Shown here: in pieces, positions 43,444-51,856 of the stretch
Numbering within the stretch: position 1 is the first letter of the stretch
How the letters are laid out: each line of letters starts with the position of its first letter
Assembly: GCF_017433805.1 (NCBI RefSeq)
Contig: NZ_JAFRGN010000007.1
Coordinates: forward strand, 62,001-126,000
Direction: 5' to 3'
DNA length: 64,000 nt
From: Butyrivibrio sp.
GTDB taxonomy: Bacteria; Bacillota; Clostridia; Lachnospirales; Lachnospiraceae
Program-made: the position numbers and the translations under genes
The notes under the pieces: model-generated
Told to the model about the DNA's origin: nothing
Seen by the model: only the letters and a program-made list of their open reading frames with translations
The model's database searches: none

Positions 43444-46213
43444 TTTTTAGTAGTTTCTCCCAATTCTTCTCACCAATTTCGTTATAGTAATTAGCAATAT
43501 GTTTATGAATATCAATAATAATATCGCTTGTTCCAACTCCACCTTTTTCAACAGAAAAGAGCTCAAACATTTCTTTTACACTTTTCCGTTTCATATCTCT
43601 CTTTTCATTCTTTTCGGAATTAAGTTCATCCAGCTTGCTTACGCAATGCATAAGGTACTCAGCTATAAGTTTTAAAACGTACTTATCTTCCATGATGGTT
43701 AAACTAGATATTCCATCCCTTGTTAGTTCCTTTTTATTCTTAATAGAATCCGCTAACTTTTTTATTTCTTTTCCCTTTTCTTGTCTTTCGCGAGATAGGT
43801 ATTTGTCCATTTCCTCCTTGGCTATTTTTGCAGTTTTAACGCAGTCGCTATCTGTAAAAGCGTTATCACCACACTGTATATCTCCTTTCTTCCAATGATA
43901 CTTTTGGCAGTGGATCATACAATAAGTAACAAGTGCTGATCTAAGTGAAAAAACTGTAATACAATCAAAATCCTCTTGTCCTTGGTATTTAAGTTCTCTT
44001 ACAACCAACTCTATATACTCACTAAATGAATATTGTAAAGTCTTTATACAAATTAGATCTGCTATGCATTCTTTGTATAAGTAAAAGAGTATAGAAAAGA
44101 CACCTTTAATATCAAATAATCCTCTAAGAGTTTCACCTGTAAATTCCTGTCCCCAGCGATGTATATCCTGTGACAATTCTTCGATTTTCTTGTCAGGTTC
44201 TTCATTGTCCAATTGATAATAGTATTCTCTTTGCAACAGAGAATGCCATATTTTCTTCGGATCCATCTGTACAATACAGACCATCACGTTCTTTTCCCTT
44301 GGCACCACCCATTCTCTATGATAGATTCGTTTTTTTAAATGATTTGACATAGGGTCATCTTTACTGAAGTTTTTGGCTATCCATATTTCATTAGCCTCTT
44401 CTGCTAAAGTTTCTATATCCTCTGCCATCTCGTCCCAAATATCATCATAAAGTGCAAACTTAAATCTCTTATCTCTGCCTTTTTCCTGCCTGGATTTCTG
44501 AAATGATAATCTGATGTATTTTACATACATATATGCCATTATCTTCGTAGTAATCTCAGCACGCTCTTTCCTGTTTCTTATTCCTCCCCCGACGTTATGT
44601 GCCACCTCATGTCCCAAAATAAACATCAAATCACGTGGTCGATAGGTATTTATTTCCGGAAGTTCCATTAGAAATAGCCTCTTTGTGTCAGATATTGTGC
44701 TAAACTTTTCTCTTAATTTCACAAAATCAGAGACTCCAGGATAAGCCAGAAAAACATATTCATGTTCCTCTTCGTTATCATTCACAAATGTACCGAGGTA
44801 TTCCTTCATGTTATAAATATAGGCATTGTAAAATGCCAGTAGTTTCACAGGAGTTTCATACACTCTCACATCAAAGTCTGGAGCCTGAGTAAACTGACGA
44901 TCAGACCTAACAGAATTCTGAACCAACAAGCTGAATTCTCTAACAAACCCATAAGCAGATCTAAAAAAGGCGTTACGTATTTGCTCAATTCCTCTATCTG
45001 CAGCTTCTGGGTTTTCCTTGTAATAATCAAGCATTTCTTCTTCATCGTTCAATGCCTGTTCGGCCAAGTCGATCAAAATTGACATCTGCGTAAGCATCGT
45101 TTGAAATAGATAATCATGAATAGGGCTTACCTCAAATTTGCCTAAAGAATTTAAAATACTCAAAAAATATCGTCCAAGATGAGAGATTTCCCCATTTTTA
45201 CCAGCTCTACTCTGCCATTCTTTACATCGATCAACCAACACTCTACATAAGACAGGCTCATTTTCACATATCTTTCCAGTCTTATTCGCCACAGGGAGTC
45301 CTTTAGTGCTGATCTTATTCGAATCATAATCCGAACCTATGATTGTAGTAACTCCAACTAGATTGTCCTGATATATTTTACTGGTATGGTTGAAAATGCC
45401 TTCCTTCTGCTTATAGAAAGAAAGGAAAATATCCCACGGCAACTCTCCTATCTCAAATTTGATATCATTGCAGCCTAGCACACCCTGTTTACTAATAGTT
45501 CCAATATATTCTTCGCCACCTTTTTCTTTTATCTCTTCAAGCATATGGTTATAAACAACATCAGCCAATTCTAGTTCTAGCGCAATAATATATATCTGTA
45601 TATTTCTTGCTATTCCAAGCTCCTTTCTACATTTACCTTTATTGATCATTTTCATATTGATTGAAGCAAAAGAATAGCCATAGCTCACTCTAAGCCCAGC
45701 TTTTCCTAAATGAATATCTTCTATTATCTTGGCTCCATCTTCATATTTTTTGCATTTGAGAACAAGTATAATATCACTATAGTCAATGCTAAAATACGTT
45801 ATAGCCTTAACATCTGTATTTTCGACACTGTCCTCTAATGCCGCAGCCTTTTTTAGTGATTCCTTGGAGCAAATGTCCTTGTCTATTTGAAGCATGGAAA
45901 AAAACAGGAATGGATAATCTGCAGTTTCACTATCCTTCCAGAAAATAGCATCCCTCTGTTTTGTATCATCGTCATCTCTAAATCCAAACACCGTTTGTAT
46001 GGAATAGCTTCCGCACAGCTCCTCGCTTTGAGATCTCTGGGCATGCCATAATTTTTCAAAATCTAAAGCGCCTTCCATGTTTTCAAAAAGATTTTCACCC
46101 ACCAACATGTCGTCATAATATCCCAGTATTTTCCACTGTACGTCCTCTACAGCCGGCTTAGAAGGTGGAAGATAATCGTTAAACAAATAAAACGGTCTAC
46201 ATACTTTTCCCAT
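43430..46213 (-). CDS. large HExxH metallopeptidase-like protein
   Basis: The 927-residue cytosolic-looking protein has no signal peptide. A gluzincin-type HEVAHN is at about 534-539, and YKECIADLICIK at about 712-723 offers an ExxAD-type third zinc ligand, as in M48 peptidases. The N-terminal 450 residues match no family I know; the C-terminal 200 are charged and helical. ATG 46213 follows a GGGG-containing RBS. It is paired by a 14-nt overlap with the DAC-like sensor gene. A cytosolic protease controlled by a nucleotide signal would suit an abortive-infection effector (inference). No similar gene is elsewhere in the window. Confidence 0.55.
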   Translation of the reverse strand: MGKVCRPFYLFNDYLPPSKPAVEDVQWKILGYYDDMLVGENLFENMEGALDFEKLWHAQRSQSEELCGSYSIQTVFGFRDDDDTKQRDAIFWKDSETADYPFLFFSMLQIDKDICSKESLKKAAALEDSVENTDVKAITYFSIDYSDIILVLKCKKYEDGAKIIEDIHLGKAGLRVSYGYSFASINMKMINKGKCRKELGIARNIQIYIIALELELADVVYNHMLEEIKEKGGEEYIGTISKQGVLGCNDIKFEIGELPWDIFLSFYKQKEGIFNHTSKIYQDNLVGVTTIIGSDYDSNKISTKGLPVANKTGKICENEPVLCRVLVDRCKEWQSRAGKNGEISHLGRYFLSILNSLGKFEVSPIHDYLFQTMLTQMSILIDLAEQALNDEEEMLDYYKENPEAADRGIEQIRNAFFRSAYGFVREFSLLVQNSVRSDRQFTQAPDFDVRVYETPVKLLAFYNAYIYNMKEYLGTFVNDNEEEHEYVFLAYPGVSDFVKLREKFSTISDTKRLFLMELPEINTYRPRDLMFILGHEVAHNVGGGIRNRKERAEITTKIMAYMYVKYIRLSFQKSRQEKGRDKRFKFALYDDIWDEMAEDIETLAEEANEIWIAKNFSKDDPMSNHLKKRIYHREWVVPREKNVMVCIVQMDPKKIWHSLLQREYYYQLDNEEPDKKIEELSQDIHRWGQEFTGETLRGLFDIKGVFSILFYLYKECIADLICIKTLQYSFSEYIELVVRELKYQGQEDFDCITVFSLRSALVTYCMIHCQKYHWKKGDIQCGDNAFTDSDCVKTAKIAKEEMDKYLSRERQEKGKEIKKLADSIKNKKELTRDGISSLTIMEDKYVLKLIAEYLMHCVSKLDELNSEKNEKRDMKRKSVKEMFELFSVEKGGVGTSDIIIDIHKHIANYYNEIGEKNWEKLLKNGEH

Positions 46214-46234
46214 ACTTTTCCCCTAACAATCCCC

Positions 46235-46268
46235 ATGTTTTATAATAAAAAAACTGGCAAGAACCTTC
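46235..46268 (-). terminator. intrinsic terminator after the 59-residue small gene
   Basis: The stem ACTGGCA/TGCCAGT (46242-46248 and 46262-46268) is followed on the minus strand by a run of seven T. It separates the small gene from the metallopeptidase-like gene. Confidence 0.8.
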
Positions 46269-46322
46269 GTCCTGCCAGTCAAATACTAACTTCACAAAAA
46301 TATTTAATACACATTAACACTA

Positions 46323-46502
46323 TCACACCTTAACCAGCTCGCCCAACTCATTATGTCTTGCTCTACTACGTGTTACTGTCCTACCATTTACATCTCTTCT
46401 ATCAATAAAGCAACTGTACTCTTCATCCTCTTGATCACCATATATCAATTCATACAAATCTTCTATCGAGTACGGTATTTCTCTTCTAACATCTGCTCTC
46501 AT
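46323..46502 (-). CDS. small charged protein, 59 residues, unknown
   Basis: ATG 46502 has GGAGG 7 nt upstream, a clear promoter 62 nt further up and a terminator 55 nt after the stop, so it is a complete small transcription unit. The protein starts MRADVRREIPYSIEDLYELI and has an acidic centre (DQEDEEY) and a basic RDVNGRTVTRSRARH segment. I do not recognise a family. It lies directly upstream of the metallopeptidase/DAC pair and could be part of that module (regulator, antitoxin or guard), or independent. Confidence 0.6.
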   Translation of the reverse strand: MRADVRREIPYSIEDLYELIYGDQEDEEYSCFIDRRDVNGRTVTRSRARHNELGELVKV

Positions 46503-46783
46503 AATAACGCCTCCACTTGGTTACTCTTTCCAAAAAAACAAAGTTGGGTTAGTGGTATCTGCTATTATAGCAGAGCACTATCACTACATCAACATTTTTT
46601 TCTGAAAAAAAGCATTAAAAAAAAATAATCCTCCCTAAAATTACCTACAATAATAATATAATAATAGTATATTACAAAAAAAATAATAAATTTGTTAAAT
46701 CTATCAAAACTGTAACATTTTTCCGATTACTTCTCTTCTAATAATAACATATATACTGTATTTTGTGTTTATTTTCTCTTTTC
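46503..46783. other. AT-rich intergenic region
   Basis: It contains the small-gene promoter and leader (46503-46592). The rest (46593-46783) is very AT-rich with A and T runs. No further gene or hairpin was found. It separates the acyltransferase operon end from the small-gene unit. Confidence 0.5.
46564..46592 (-). promoter_or_regulatory. sigma-70-type promoter of the small gene
   Basis: On the minus strand, TTGATG (46592..46587), a 17-nt spacer and a perfect TATAAT (46569..46564). Transcription would begin about 55 nt before the small gene start. Confidence 0.75.
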
Positions 46784-47239
46784 TCATATATTTAGTATTT
46801 TCCTTGCATATGAACACGTCGCTGTAACTTTCGCATTGTTACGCTCAGCTTCTTCCAATACTTTATATACCAAACGCTTAGCTATTCCTTTGCCTTGATA
46901 ATCCGAGGATACGCCTGTGTGGTAAATATTCCAAACGTCATCAGTAATCTGATAATCGCACTCACCTATTTCTTTTCCATTGTCTAGAGCGATGCTTCGG
47001 TTACTTTCTTGATCAAACGTCACATCTATATCATGTCTATACAAGCATGTCAGTGCGCCTGATGGGCACTGACTAATTGCCTGCCATATTTCTTTGGTCT
47101 CAGCATTATTAAGATTGATCCATGGCTTTTGCCCTGGACAAAAGGTCTTGGGGCTACCATTGACACATCTTCTCGCATGAAAACACTTATCAGAATTCCA
47201 AAATACTACGATATCATCATTCTCATAGGTTCTGTGCAT
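46784..47239 (-). CDS. Fe-S (Fer4_19-like) and GNAT acetyltransferase fusion
   Basis: The 151-residue protein has an N-terminal divergent 4Fe-4S-like domain (CFHARRCVNGSPKTFCPG at about 20-37 and CPSGALTC at about 58-65). A short GNAT domain of the YjdJ type follows (IYHTGVSSDYQGKGIAKRLV at about 109-128, acetyl-CoA-binding QGKGIA loop). Such fusions occur in Clostridia, and their substrate is unknown. It is the last gene of the acyltransferase operon, 15 nt after it. Confidence 0.78.
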   Translation of the reverse strand: MHRTYENDDIVVFWNSDKCFHARRCVNGSPKTFCPGQKPWINLNNAETKEIWQAISQCPSGALTCLYRHDIDVTFDQESNRSIALDNGKEIGECDYQITDDVWNIYHTGVSSDYQGKGIAKRLVYKVLEEAERNNAKVTATCSYARKILNI

Positions 47240-47254
47240 AAGATATCTCCGTAA

Positions 47255-48385
47255 TTATCGCTTTTTGCATCTATCTACAACAACTGAAAATAACATCGTT
47301 AAAACAAATGAAATCAAACTCCATAGCCATATATTAACGTCACCGATACGTCTAAGGATCCCATGTATCAAACTGATAACCGGTACATGTATGAGAAATG
47401 CATATTGAGATAATGCTGCTAATATGAGGAATGGCTTAGTTATTATATTGAGCGTTTTGTTATAGTTAAGTTTGTATGTGCTAGCGTTCTCAAGTGTTGC
47501 CAAATGGTAGATCAGGATAACTGTAGGTACAGTAAAATAGAATCCTGAATTCATTATCCAGCTATAACTTGCTGGCAATGTTCCATTTTTCAAATCTCCA
47601 GCATAGATGAGGACTATCGAGAGTATTGATGCTGTTGCAGCAATAGCAATTGATAATGTTGTATTCTGATGCTCCGGTAGATGTCTCTTTTCCCCATAAA
47701 TATATCCTGCCTGCATAGCTATCAGATAATCTCCTATTCTTGATAGCGGGCTTTCGTATATATACAGCATGGATGAATCTTTGTAGTGATTAACAAACAT
47801 TATGTTGATCACTATTGTAATGGCATAGATCAGTAATGAAATAAGAATAGCTCTAGTCACTATTGAGGTCATGGCTTTCTCAGAGCCGTAGAGCTTATGC
47901 ATGATCTGAAGGAATAGTGGTGTTAACAGAAATAGCAACAAGCTCAGTGATAAATACCAAGTGACGATGTTGTACTCACTAAATATGTTGTACCACCAGC
48001 CACTCTTAGGGCCCCAATCAGAAATCAGAAAGGCGTTGGATACCAGTTTGCCAAGTGCTATTGGAAGCCTCTCCCCAAGAGAATTTATGACTGCATCTTT
48101 TACACTATAAGCATATAATCCGAAGGCTATAATCAACATCACTAGATGCAATGGATATATGCGTCTTATTTTCCTTACAGCATTCTTCCATGATGCTCTA
48201 GGACTACAATCAATTTCCTGACCATATCCATGAACAGCATTCAGAAACCCACTTAGCATGAGGAACACAGTTATGCTCCACCTGGAGAACACATCAGGCA
48301 GAAGTGTCGTGTGGAAGAAGAAAATGCCAAGGAAAGCTAATGCACGCAGTATTTGTAATGTTTTGAAATATTTTTTAGACTCCAT
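47255..48385 (-). CDS. acyltransferase-3 family membrane O-acyltransferase
   Basis: The 376-residue protein has about ten membrane helices. LRALAFLGIFFFHTTLL (about 13-29) holds the catalytic His region, and a RKIRRIYPLHL motif (about 71-81) follows. The family (OafA/NodX type) uses acyl-CoA to O-acetylate sugars of surface glycans. Start ATG 48385. Its 5' end has been copied to 40764-40802. Confidence 0.88.
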   Translation of the reverse strand: MESKKYFKTLQILRALAFLGIFFFHTTLLPDVFSRWSITVFLMLSGFLNAVHGYGQEIDCSPRASWKNAVRKIRRIYPLHLVMLIIAFGLYAYSVKDAVINSLGERLPIALGKLVSNAFLISDWGPKSGWWYNIFSEYNIVTWYLSLSLLLFLLTPLFLQIMHKLYGSEKAMTSIVTRAILISLLIYAITIVINIMFVNHYKDSSMLYIYESPLSRIGDYLIAMQAGYIYGEKRHLPEHQNTTLSIAIAATASILSIVLIYAGDLKNGTLPASYSWIMNSGFYFTVPTVILIYHLATLENASTYKLNYNKTLNIITKPFLILAALSQYAFLIHVPVISLIHGILRRIGDVNIWLWSLISFVLTMLFSVVVDRCKKR

Positions 48386-48408
48386 TATTAGTTCAATCCC
48401 GTCTTAAC

Positions 48409-48930
48409 TTAATGGTACAGAAACCACACATATCTGTCTATATCACTTGGGCTGTAGTCACCTGACTCTTTTACCAGAGTGTATAGTTCTTGCTCATCCT
48501 GGAGCTGAATACGTTTATATCCATTCTTGTCATAGAAACGAAGTGCTCTCTGGTTAACAGGATCTACGCACCAGTATACCTTGGTGATTCCGAGTTCTGT
48601 GTTAGCTTTATCTAGTATTACTGCCATAGCAGCCTTGGAATAGCCCTTACCCATAGCAGCTTTTCTGATTGTGATTCCGAACTCAGCTGACTTAGTCTCT
48701 ATATTTATATTCTTGAGACTTATTGTGCCCATGTATTCATCTGTGTCGTCATCTGCTATAGCAAGGTGGAGATTTTCGTCCTGGCTATCCAGACTTTTCT
48801 TGATGAAGTTCTCACAGTCCTCTAATGTCAGCTTGGAGAAGTCTCTGTGAAGGTCATGCACCACTGAATCATCATGCATCCATTCCAGCATGAGTGGAGC
48901 ATCTTGTAATTGTAATGAGCGAAGTTTCAT
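48409..48930 (-). CDS. GNAT N-acetyltransferase, RimJ/RimL-like
   Basis: The 173-residue GNAT protein has LRSLQLQDAPLMLEWMHDD at its N terminus and the acetyl-CoA loop RKAAMGKGYSKAAM at about 88-101. VYWCVDPVNQRALRFYDKNG is typical of RimJ/RimL relatives, including those acting on amino sugars. It lies 4 nt after the glycosyltransferase gene and 23 nt before the acyltransferase gene, so acetylation of a sugar nucleotide amine is likely but unproven. Confidence 0.82.
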   Translation of the reverse strand: MKLRSLQLQDAPLMLEWMHDDSVVHDLHRDFSKLTLEDCENFIKKSLDSQDENLHLAIADDDTDEYMGTISLKNINIETKSAEFGITIRKAAMGKGYSKAAMAVILDKANTELGITKVYWCVDPVNQRALRFYDKNGYKRIQLQDEQELYTLVKESGDYSPSDIDRYVWFLYH

Positions 48931-48934
48931 TGTG

Positions 48935-50182
48935 TTATGCCTCTTTTTCTATAGTTTCCAGGATCATGTTTGCTACGTTTTCACTTATGCAGTCAGCAAA
49001 TAATTCCTCTATCTGGCTATGATCTGCTGTTTGTCCCTTATATTTCTGAGCAAACTCAGTCAGATCCCTTGCTATTTCATCGATATCCTGGTCAGGTGCT
49101 ACGCTGAGCGCCATAGGATATCTCTCCATATATGGAAGAGAAGGACAGTTAGGAATCTGGCATATATTCAGAATAGGCTTACCTGTGTTTATATACTCAA
49201 TTAGCTTGGATGGAAGCATATTCTTGATATTGTTGTTAAGGTTAATGAGTACGTGAGCTTCCTTCTGGGCCTTAATGGATTCTGATGAGCTAACCCAACC
49301 ATGGAGAACTAGTCTGTCTCCTAAGATTTCTTTATATTGAGCTACTGTCTTCTCAGATCCGCCGCCATATAAATGGAGGATGTAGTTCTTATGAAGTTTA
49401 GTGAATAGCTTCAGCATCAGTTCTGGATTTCTGATGTCGTCGTATAACTGGCCAACATATACAAAGTTGATGTTGGAATCAGCATCTAAAGATTCTTGCG
49501 TATTCTCTGTTTTTGAATCGAGCTTCTGCACTTTTGGCACACGGAAGGTTACTACCTTCTGGGCCAAATCAGCCGGCAAATAGTCCATATCATTACCAAC
49601 AAAATCTAAAGCAAAGACTTTATGCGATGTTTCAAATACATGCAGTTCCTTTTGCAGATGCTTAGGCCTTGCTTTCTGTGTTGTCGATGGATTATTGGTG
49701 TATGGATCCATCATTATGACGTATTTGTTGTTACTGATATTGGCATTAGCCAGTGCATCTGCTATGTAATACGGCTCTGTTACAGCAATTACAGAATCAA
49801 AGCTATGCTCTGAGCACAGCTTCTCAATCTGCCTCTTATACTCATTCCTGATTTCTGATGATTCATAGTATTTCTTATCAATCAGCTTCTGCAAAAATAC
49901 TGGGTGTGAGACAACATATGTTGCCTTACCAAGCGATGAAGCGTTGATCCACTTATCACTTTTAGTCACGTCGTTTAGTACGTCATCCTCGGCAACTTTG
50001 AATGTCCACACTTTGTTTAGCGCAGCTGCCTTTTCTTTATCCAGTTCATGGTATTTATCTTCTCTGGCCAGGCAATACACTTCATTTCCACCAGCAAGCC
50101 ATGTCTTGGTAAGCTCATAGACAATGCCTACGTTAGCGCCACAGCTGGAAGATAAATTGTCTAATACAAGGAGTATTCTCAT
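48935..50182 (-). CDS. GT4-like glycosyltransferase
   Basis: About 415 residues from ATG 50182 (GGAG 9 nt upstream; a longer frame begins at 50209). ILLVLDNLSSSCGANVG opens the protein. NFVYVGQLYDDIRNPELML starts the C-domain, and MLPSKLIEYINTGKPIL is the donor-site segment, where the first Glu of E-x7-E is altered. It is probably a glycosyltransferase of the GT-B fold. It heads an operon with the GNAT, acyltransferase and Fe-S/GNAT genes. Confidence 0.72.
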   Translation of the reverse strand: MRILLVLDNLSSSCGANVGIVYELTKTWLAGGNEVYCLAREDKYHELDKEKAAALNKVWTFKVAEDDVLNDVTKSDKWINASSLGKATYVVSHPVFLQKLIDKKYYESSEIRNEYKRQIEKLCSEHSFDSVIAVTEPYYIADALANANISNNKYVIMMDPYTNNPSTTQKARPKHLQKELHVFETSHKVFALDFVGNDMDYLPADLAQKVVTFRVPKVQKLDSKTENTQESLDADSNINFVYVGQLYDDIRNPELMLKLFTKLHKNYILHLYGGGSEKTVAQYKEILGDRLVLHGWVSSSESIKAQKEAHVLINLNNNIKNMLPSKLIEYINTGKPILNICQIPNCPSLPYMERYPMALSVAPDQDIDEIARDLTEFAQKYKGQTADHSQIEELFADCISENVANMILETIEKEA

Positions 50183-50437
50183 ATTTGTCGCTCCGTTATA
50201 ATTCTTCATTCCTATTATACTAGGCCATTATCCAACATAATAGCCGGTAAATGCAACTCGTAATAACATTTCCGACGAAAATATAATTCATTTTAACATT
50301 TGCTTTCATTGCTGATGGTTACATGCTACGATTCCATTTCTTATATCATCGTTTAACCAAAACAAAATTTCATATTTTCTGAATATCGTGTTATAAATTA
50401 TCATTTTTCACATATTGTTCATAATTTTAGGATTGTT

Positions 50438-50466
50438 TTGACTTGCGCAAATATACAAAATACAGT
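50438..50466 (+). promoter_or_regulatory. candidate promoter for an intergenic RNA
   Basis: TTGACT (50438-50443), a 17-nt spacer and TACAGT (50461-50466) on the plus strand. No open reading frame follows before the terminator, so the transcript would be non-coding. Confidence 0.4.
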
Positions 50467-50470
50467 ATCT

Positions 50471-50665
50471 TAACTAAGCGTTGTAACGACAAGTCTTTTG
50501 CCGTAAGCAGTCCTTACCCCAATATCTCGTTTTCGCTCTGCACCGAATCTTGCGAAGCGGTATTGATTCTGAGGTAACACGCATTGGGAATATTAAAATA
50601 CTGTATTTTTTCGATAAAACGCCCTGTCAGATAACTACATCAAGTTACCTGACAGGGCGTTTTAT
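50471..50665 (+). ncRNA. candidate structured small RNA (family unknown)
   Basis: Downstream of the promoter-like site, nested complementary pairs can be drawn by eye. They are GCGTTGT with ACACGC, TTACC with GGTAA, CAATA with TATTG, and TTCGC with GCGAA as the apical stem. This gives a rod-like fold with a 5' bulge that contains a small hairpin. The transcript would end at the terminator at 50617-50664. The rod layout is reminiscent of 6S RNA, but it is shorter than usual and I cannot match a consensus. It could equally be a leader or a decayed element. Confidence 0.3.
50617..50664. terminator. strong bidirectional terminator
   Basis: A 21-nt stem with one mismatch (core ACGCCCTGTCAG and its complement, loop ACATCA) is flanked by TTTTATTG on the right and by a T-rich stretch on the minus strand. 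It ends the leftward GT4 transcript (50695-51840) and any rightward intergenic RNA. Confidence 0.85.
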
Positions 50666-50694
50666 TGTTTTGGAAATATTTATTATCTTCGCAA

Positions 50695-51840
50695 TTAATC
50701 TAGTTTAGATGCGACTTCTTTGGCAACTGATTCTGGTGCAAACTTCTCTTTGCATGTCTCTGATACAAGCTTCATATGCTCGCTACTAAATCTGCTCCTA
50801 TTGCCTTGATAGTCACTTACCATCACTTTCATGGCTTCTGTTAAGGCATCTACATCATCAACCGGAACGAGGATGCCATTTGTATCATCTACAAAGTCCT
50901 CTGGCCCGCCACACTTTGTTGCTATAACAGGAGTTCCGGTAGCAAGCGCTTCGATATAGACAATGCCAAAGGTTTCAGATCGGCTTGGAAGAACGAAGCA
51001 ATCGCTCTTTGCAAGTTTATCCGCAAACTCTTTTCTCACATATGAGCCTGTGAAGGTTATGTTATCGATTATACCTAGCTCTGAAGCTAGGTTCTTAATT
51101 ATTGGAAGTTCTGGACCGTCGCCCATGATTGTGAGGTGAGTTTCTGTTGATATTTCATTGCGAAACTTGGCATATGCCTTAACCAGAACATCAAAGCCTT
51201 TGCCATGATTAGCACTGGCCGCAGATAGGAATTCAAACGTATCGCCAGGATGCCTTGCATCGCTGAACTTAAATTCACTCAGATCCACGATATTAGGAAT
51301 TACAACGCTGTCTGCTCCGTAGTTCTTTTTAACATCTCTCGCAAGTGCGTTACTGACTGCTATGACAGTTCTGGCACCTTTCAGCGCTTTTTCTTTTCTC
51401 TTCTCTATAGCTTCTCCCTCGTTAAGAGGAGTGATGTGCTCAGTTACAATATATGGTACATTTTTCTGTTCGCAGTAGTCTGTCACAGAAATGGCCTGTT
51501 GACAGCAGTGAACGTGGATGCATCGAGGAATACCGAACTCTTTTTCTATTCTCTTGATTGCTCTGTTAAATGAGTAGTCCTGTGCTTTGTACTTAAGCTC
51601 TGGAGAAAATGGGCCCCATGGGAAGTTGTATTCGATGACAGGAATTCCTGCCTTCTCAAATCTATTATAGCCCCACTTACGGATTCTCCTGAAGGACCTC
51701 ATATCAAGGGCTAGGAACACTATCTTTTCCCCGATATTATGAAGAGCCTTGGCCTGGTCGAACTGAAAGAGGCCATTTATCGGATATTTCTCTGACGGGC
51801 ATCCCCAGGACACCTCCAAAACGTAGCTGTTATCGTTCAT
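50695..51840 (-). CDS. family 4 glycosyltransferase
   Basis: The 381-residue GT-B protein has an N-domain HVHCCQQAISV segment and IVTEHITPLNEGE. FLSAASANHGKGFDVLV starts the C-domain, and SRSETFGIVYIEALATG has the E-x7-E donor site at about 292-308. GPEDFVDDTNG follows as usual for GT4. It is the last gene before the bidirectional terminator and follows the DUF3307 gene by 16 nt. Confidence 0.88.
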   Translation of the reverse strand: MNDNSYVLEVSWGCPSEKYPINGLFQFDQAKALHNIGEKIVFLALDMRSFRRIRKWGYNRFEKAGIPVIEYNFPWGPFSPELKYKAQDYSFNRAIKRIEKEFGIPRCIHVHCCQQAISVTDYCEQKNVPYIVTEHITPLNEGEAIEKRKEKALKGARTVIAVSNALARDVKKNYGADSVVIPNIVDLSEFKFSDARHPGDTFEFLSAASANHGKGFDVLVKAYAKFRNEISTETHLTIMGDGPELPIIKNLASELGIIDNITFTGSYVRKEFADKLAKSDCFVLPSRSETFGIVYIEALATGTPVIATKCGGPEDFVDDTNGILVPVDDVDALTEAMKVMVSDYQGNRSRFSSEHMKLVSETCKEKFAPESVAKEVASKLD

Positions 51841-51856
51841 TTTTCTTATTCAACCC

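Larger units (their letters stand above)
50210..50694. other. 485-bp intergenic region with candidate structured RNA
   Basis: It contains a rightward promoter-like sequence, a 12-nt perfect inverted repeat (50457-50468 with 50599-50610), nested complementary segments between them and a strong bidirectional terminator (50617-50664). These are listed separately. The first 220 bp are AT-rich with nothing recognisable. Confidence 0.5.

Noticed and set aside
46353-46628. 91-codon plus-strand frame
   Set aside because: It is antisense to the small gene and its promoter, has no RBS, and its hydrophobic text comes from the complementary strand of coding sequence.
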